Source: Pseudoalteromonas prydzensis
Lineage (GTDB): Bacteria; Pseudomonadota; Gammaproteobacteria; Enterobacterales; Alteromonadaceae
Direction: 5' to 3'
DNA: 64,000 bases
NCBI RefSeq assembly: GCF_011050055.1
Contig: NZ_DRGM01000211.1
Coordinates: forward strand, 32,386 to 96,385
Positions 63,874 through 64,000 of this stretch are shown one piece after another. The notes below the pieces were generated by a model, which did no database searches, had not been told where the DNA came from, and was given only the letters and a program-made list of their open reading frames with translations. Each line of letters begins with the position of its first letter. The stretch's first letter is position 1. A program made the translations under genes and the position numbers.

Positions 63874-64000
63874 CCCCCTGTGTCAGGATAGTTGTCGCCT
63901 CTAACTTTTAATAGAGGCAGATAAAAATGAGACGTCGATTTACACAAGAATTTAAAGTCCAAGCGGTTGAAAAAGCATTATCTCAATGTGATGATGTTCG
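63874..64000 (+). mobile_element. left end of an insertion sequence (truncated by the window)
   Basis: A transposase gene begins at 63927, about 50 bp after a sequence change at CCCCCTGTG (63874), which may be the left terminal repeat. The right end lies outside the window, so the boundary and the family are provisional. Confidence 0.5.
63927..64000 (+). CDS. IS transposase helix-turn-helix subunit (partial, likely IS3-type OrfA)
   Basis: The first 24 codons give MRRRFTQEFKVQAVEKAL.., the basic start of HTH_Tnp_1 proteins (OrfA of IS3-like elements), which bind the IS ends. AGAGG lies 9-10 nt before the ATG. The rest is beyond the window. Confidence 0.65.
   Translation, partial: MRRRFTQEFKVQAVEKALSQCDDV

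Noticed and set aside
63726..63962. 78-codon minus-strand ORF in the repeat region
   Set aside because: It reads through REP-like hairpins and the start of the transposase gene. Frames through such repeats are often mis-annotated as proteins.
1..64000. CRISPR arrays, tRNA or rRNA genes
   Set aside because: No regularly spaced repeats and no tRNA cloverleaf or rRNA segment were recognised on either strand. The only tandem array is the octamer at 56574-56637.

Overview
The window looks like a chromosomal segment of a marine gammaproteobacterium, most likely Pseudoalteromonas or a close relative in the Alteromonadales. This is inferred from its moderate-to-low GC, the gene families present (OlsF-type ornithine lipid synthase, TyrR, E. 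coli-type cellulose cluster, S8 protease with PA insert, many lipoproteins) and the dense two-strand packing. It has not been tested by a database search. Most of the window is ordinary core chromosome. The only clearly accessory stretch is the right end.

Layout. 1-9.5 kb: a small membrane protein, SmrA, a 43-residue membrane peptide, a hydroxyacid dehydrogenase, a bifunctional OlsF-like ornithine lipid synthase behind a candidate Pho box, a GNAT enzyme, DapE, a MATE exporter, an OmpW porin and a hotdog thioesterase. 9.6-11.1 kb: TyrR. 11.2-25.5 kb: a complete type II (E. coli-like) cellulose locus, with divergent bcsEFG and bcsRQABZC. Inner-membrane BcsA/BcsB synthesise the polymer under c-di-GMP control (PilZ domain in BcsA, RxGD motif in BcsE). 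BcsR/BcsQ act as cytoplasmic partners, BcsG adds phosphoethanolamine, and BcsC exports. The periplasmic endoglucanase BcsZ carries Asn where the E. coli enzyme has its catalytic Asp.

25.7-46 kb: a peptide transporter, a phosphoesterase-LamG lipoprotein, tyrosine catabolism genes hppD and fahA (no homogentisate dioxygenase between them), an overlapping M23 peptidase-bactofilin pair, a Bcr/CflA exporter, an S8 protease, LysE, MgsA, a YegD-type Hsp70, a secreted LigE-type DNA ligase, a HAD phosphatase and a TonB-dependent receptor with a structured leader. 46-61.6 kb: HdeD-like and MscS membrane proteins, an M3 peptidase lipoprotein, an amidohydrolase, GDPD, dienelactone hydrolase, a DJ-1/PfpI protein, a rhomboid protease, a perfect 8 x 8-bp tandem repeat, a PLA2-like secreted protein, an EEP nuclease/phosphatase lacking a normal start codon, LMW-PTP, and a TonB / ECF sigma / anti-sigma-like operon.

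61.7-64 kb: a stand-alone reverse transcriptase of the UG/Abi (defence-type) kind, a leader of about 250 nt, a cluster of palindromic interspersed repeats including a REP-like GTAG hairpin, and the left part of an insertion sequence cut by the window edge. This is the best candidate for an undescribed system. It may be an RT-based anti-phage locus with an unrecognised RNA partner.

Start codons were chosen by ribosome binding site and family alignment, so several differ from the longest reading frame. Two real small genes (bcsF and the 43-codon gene at 1054-1185) are easy to miss by length filters.
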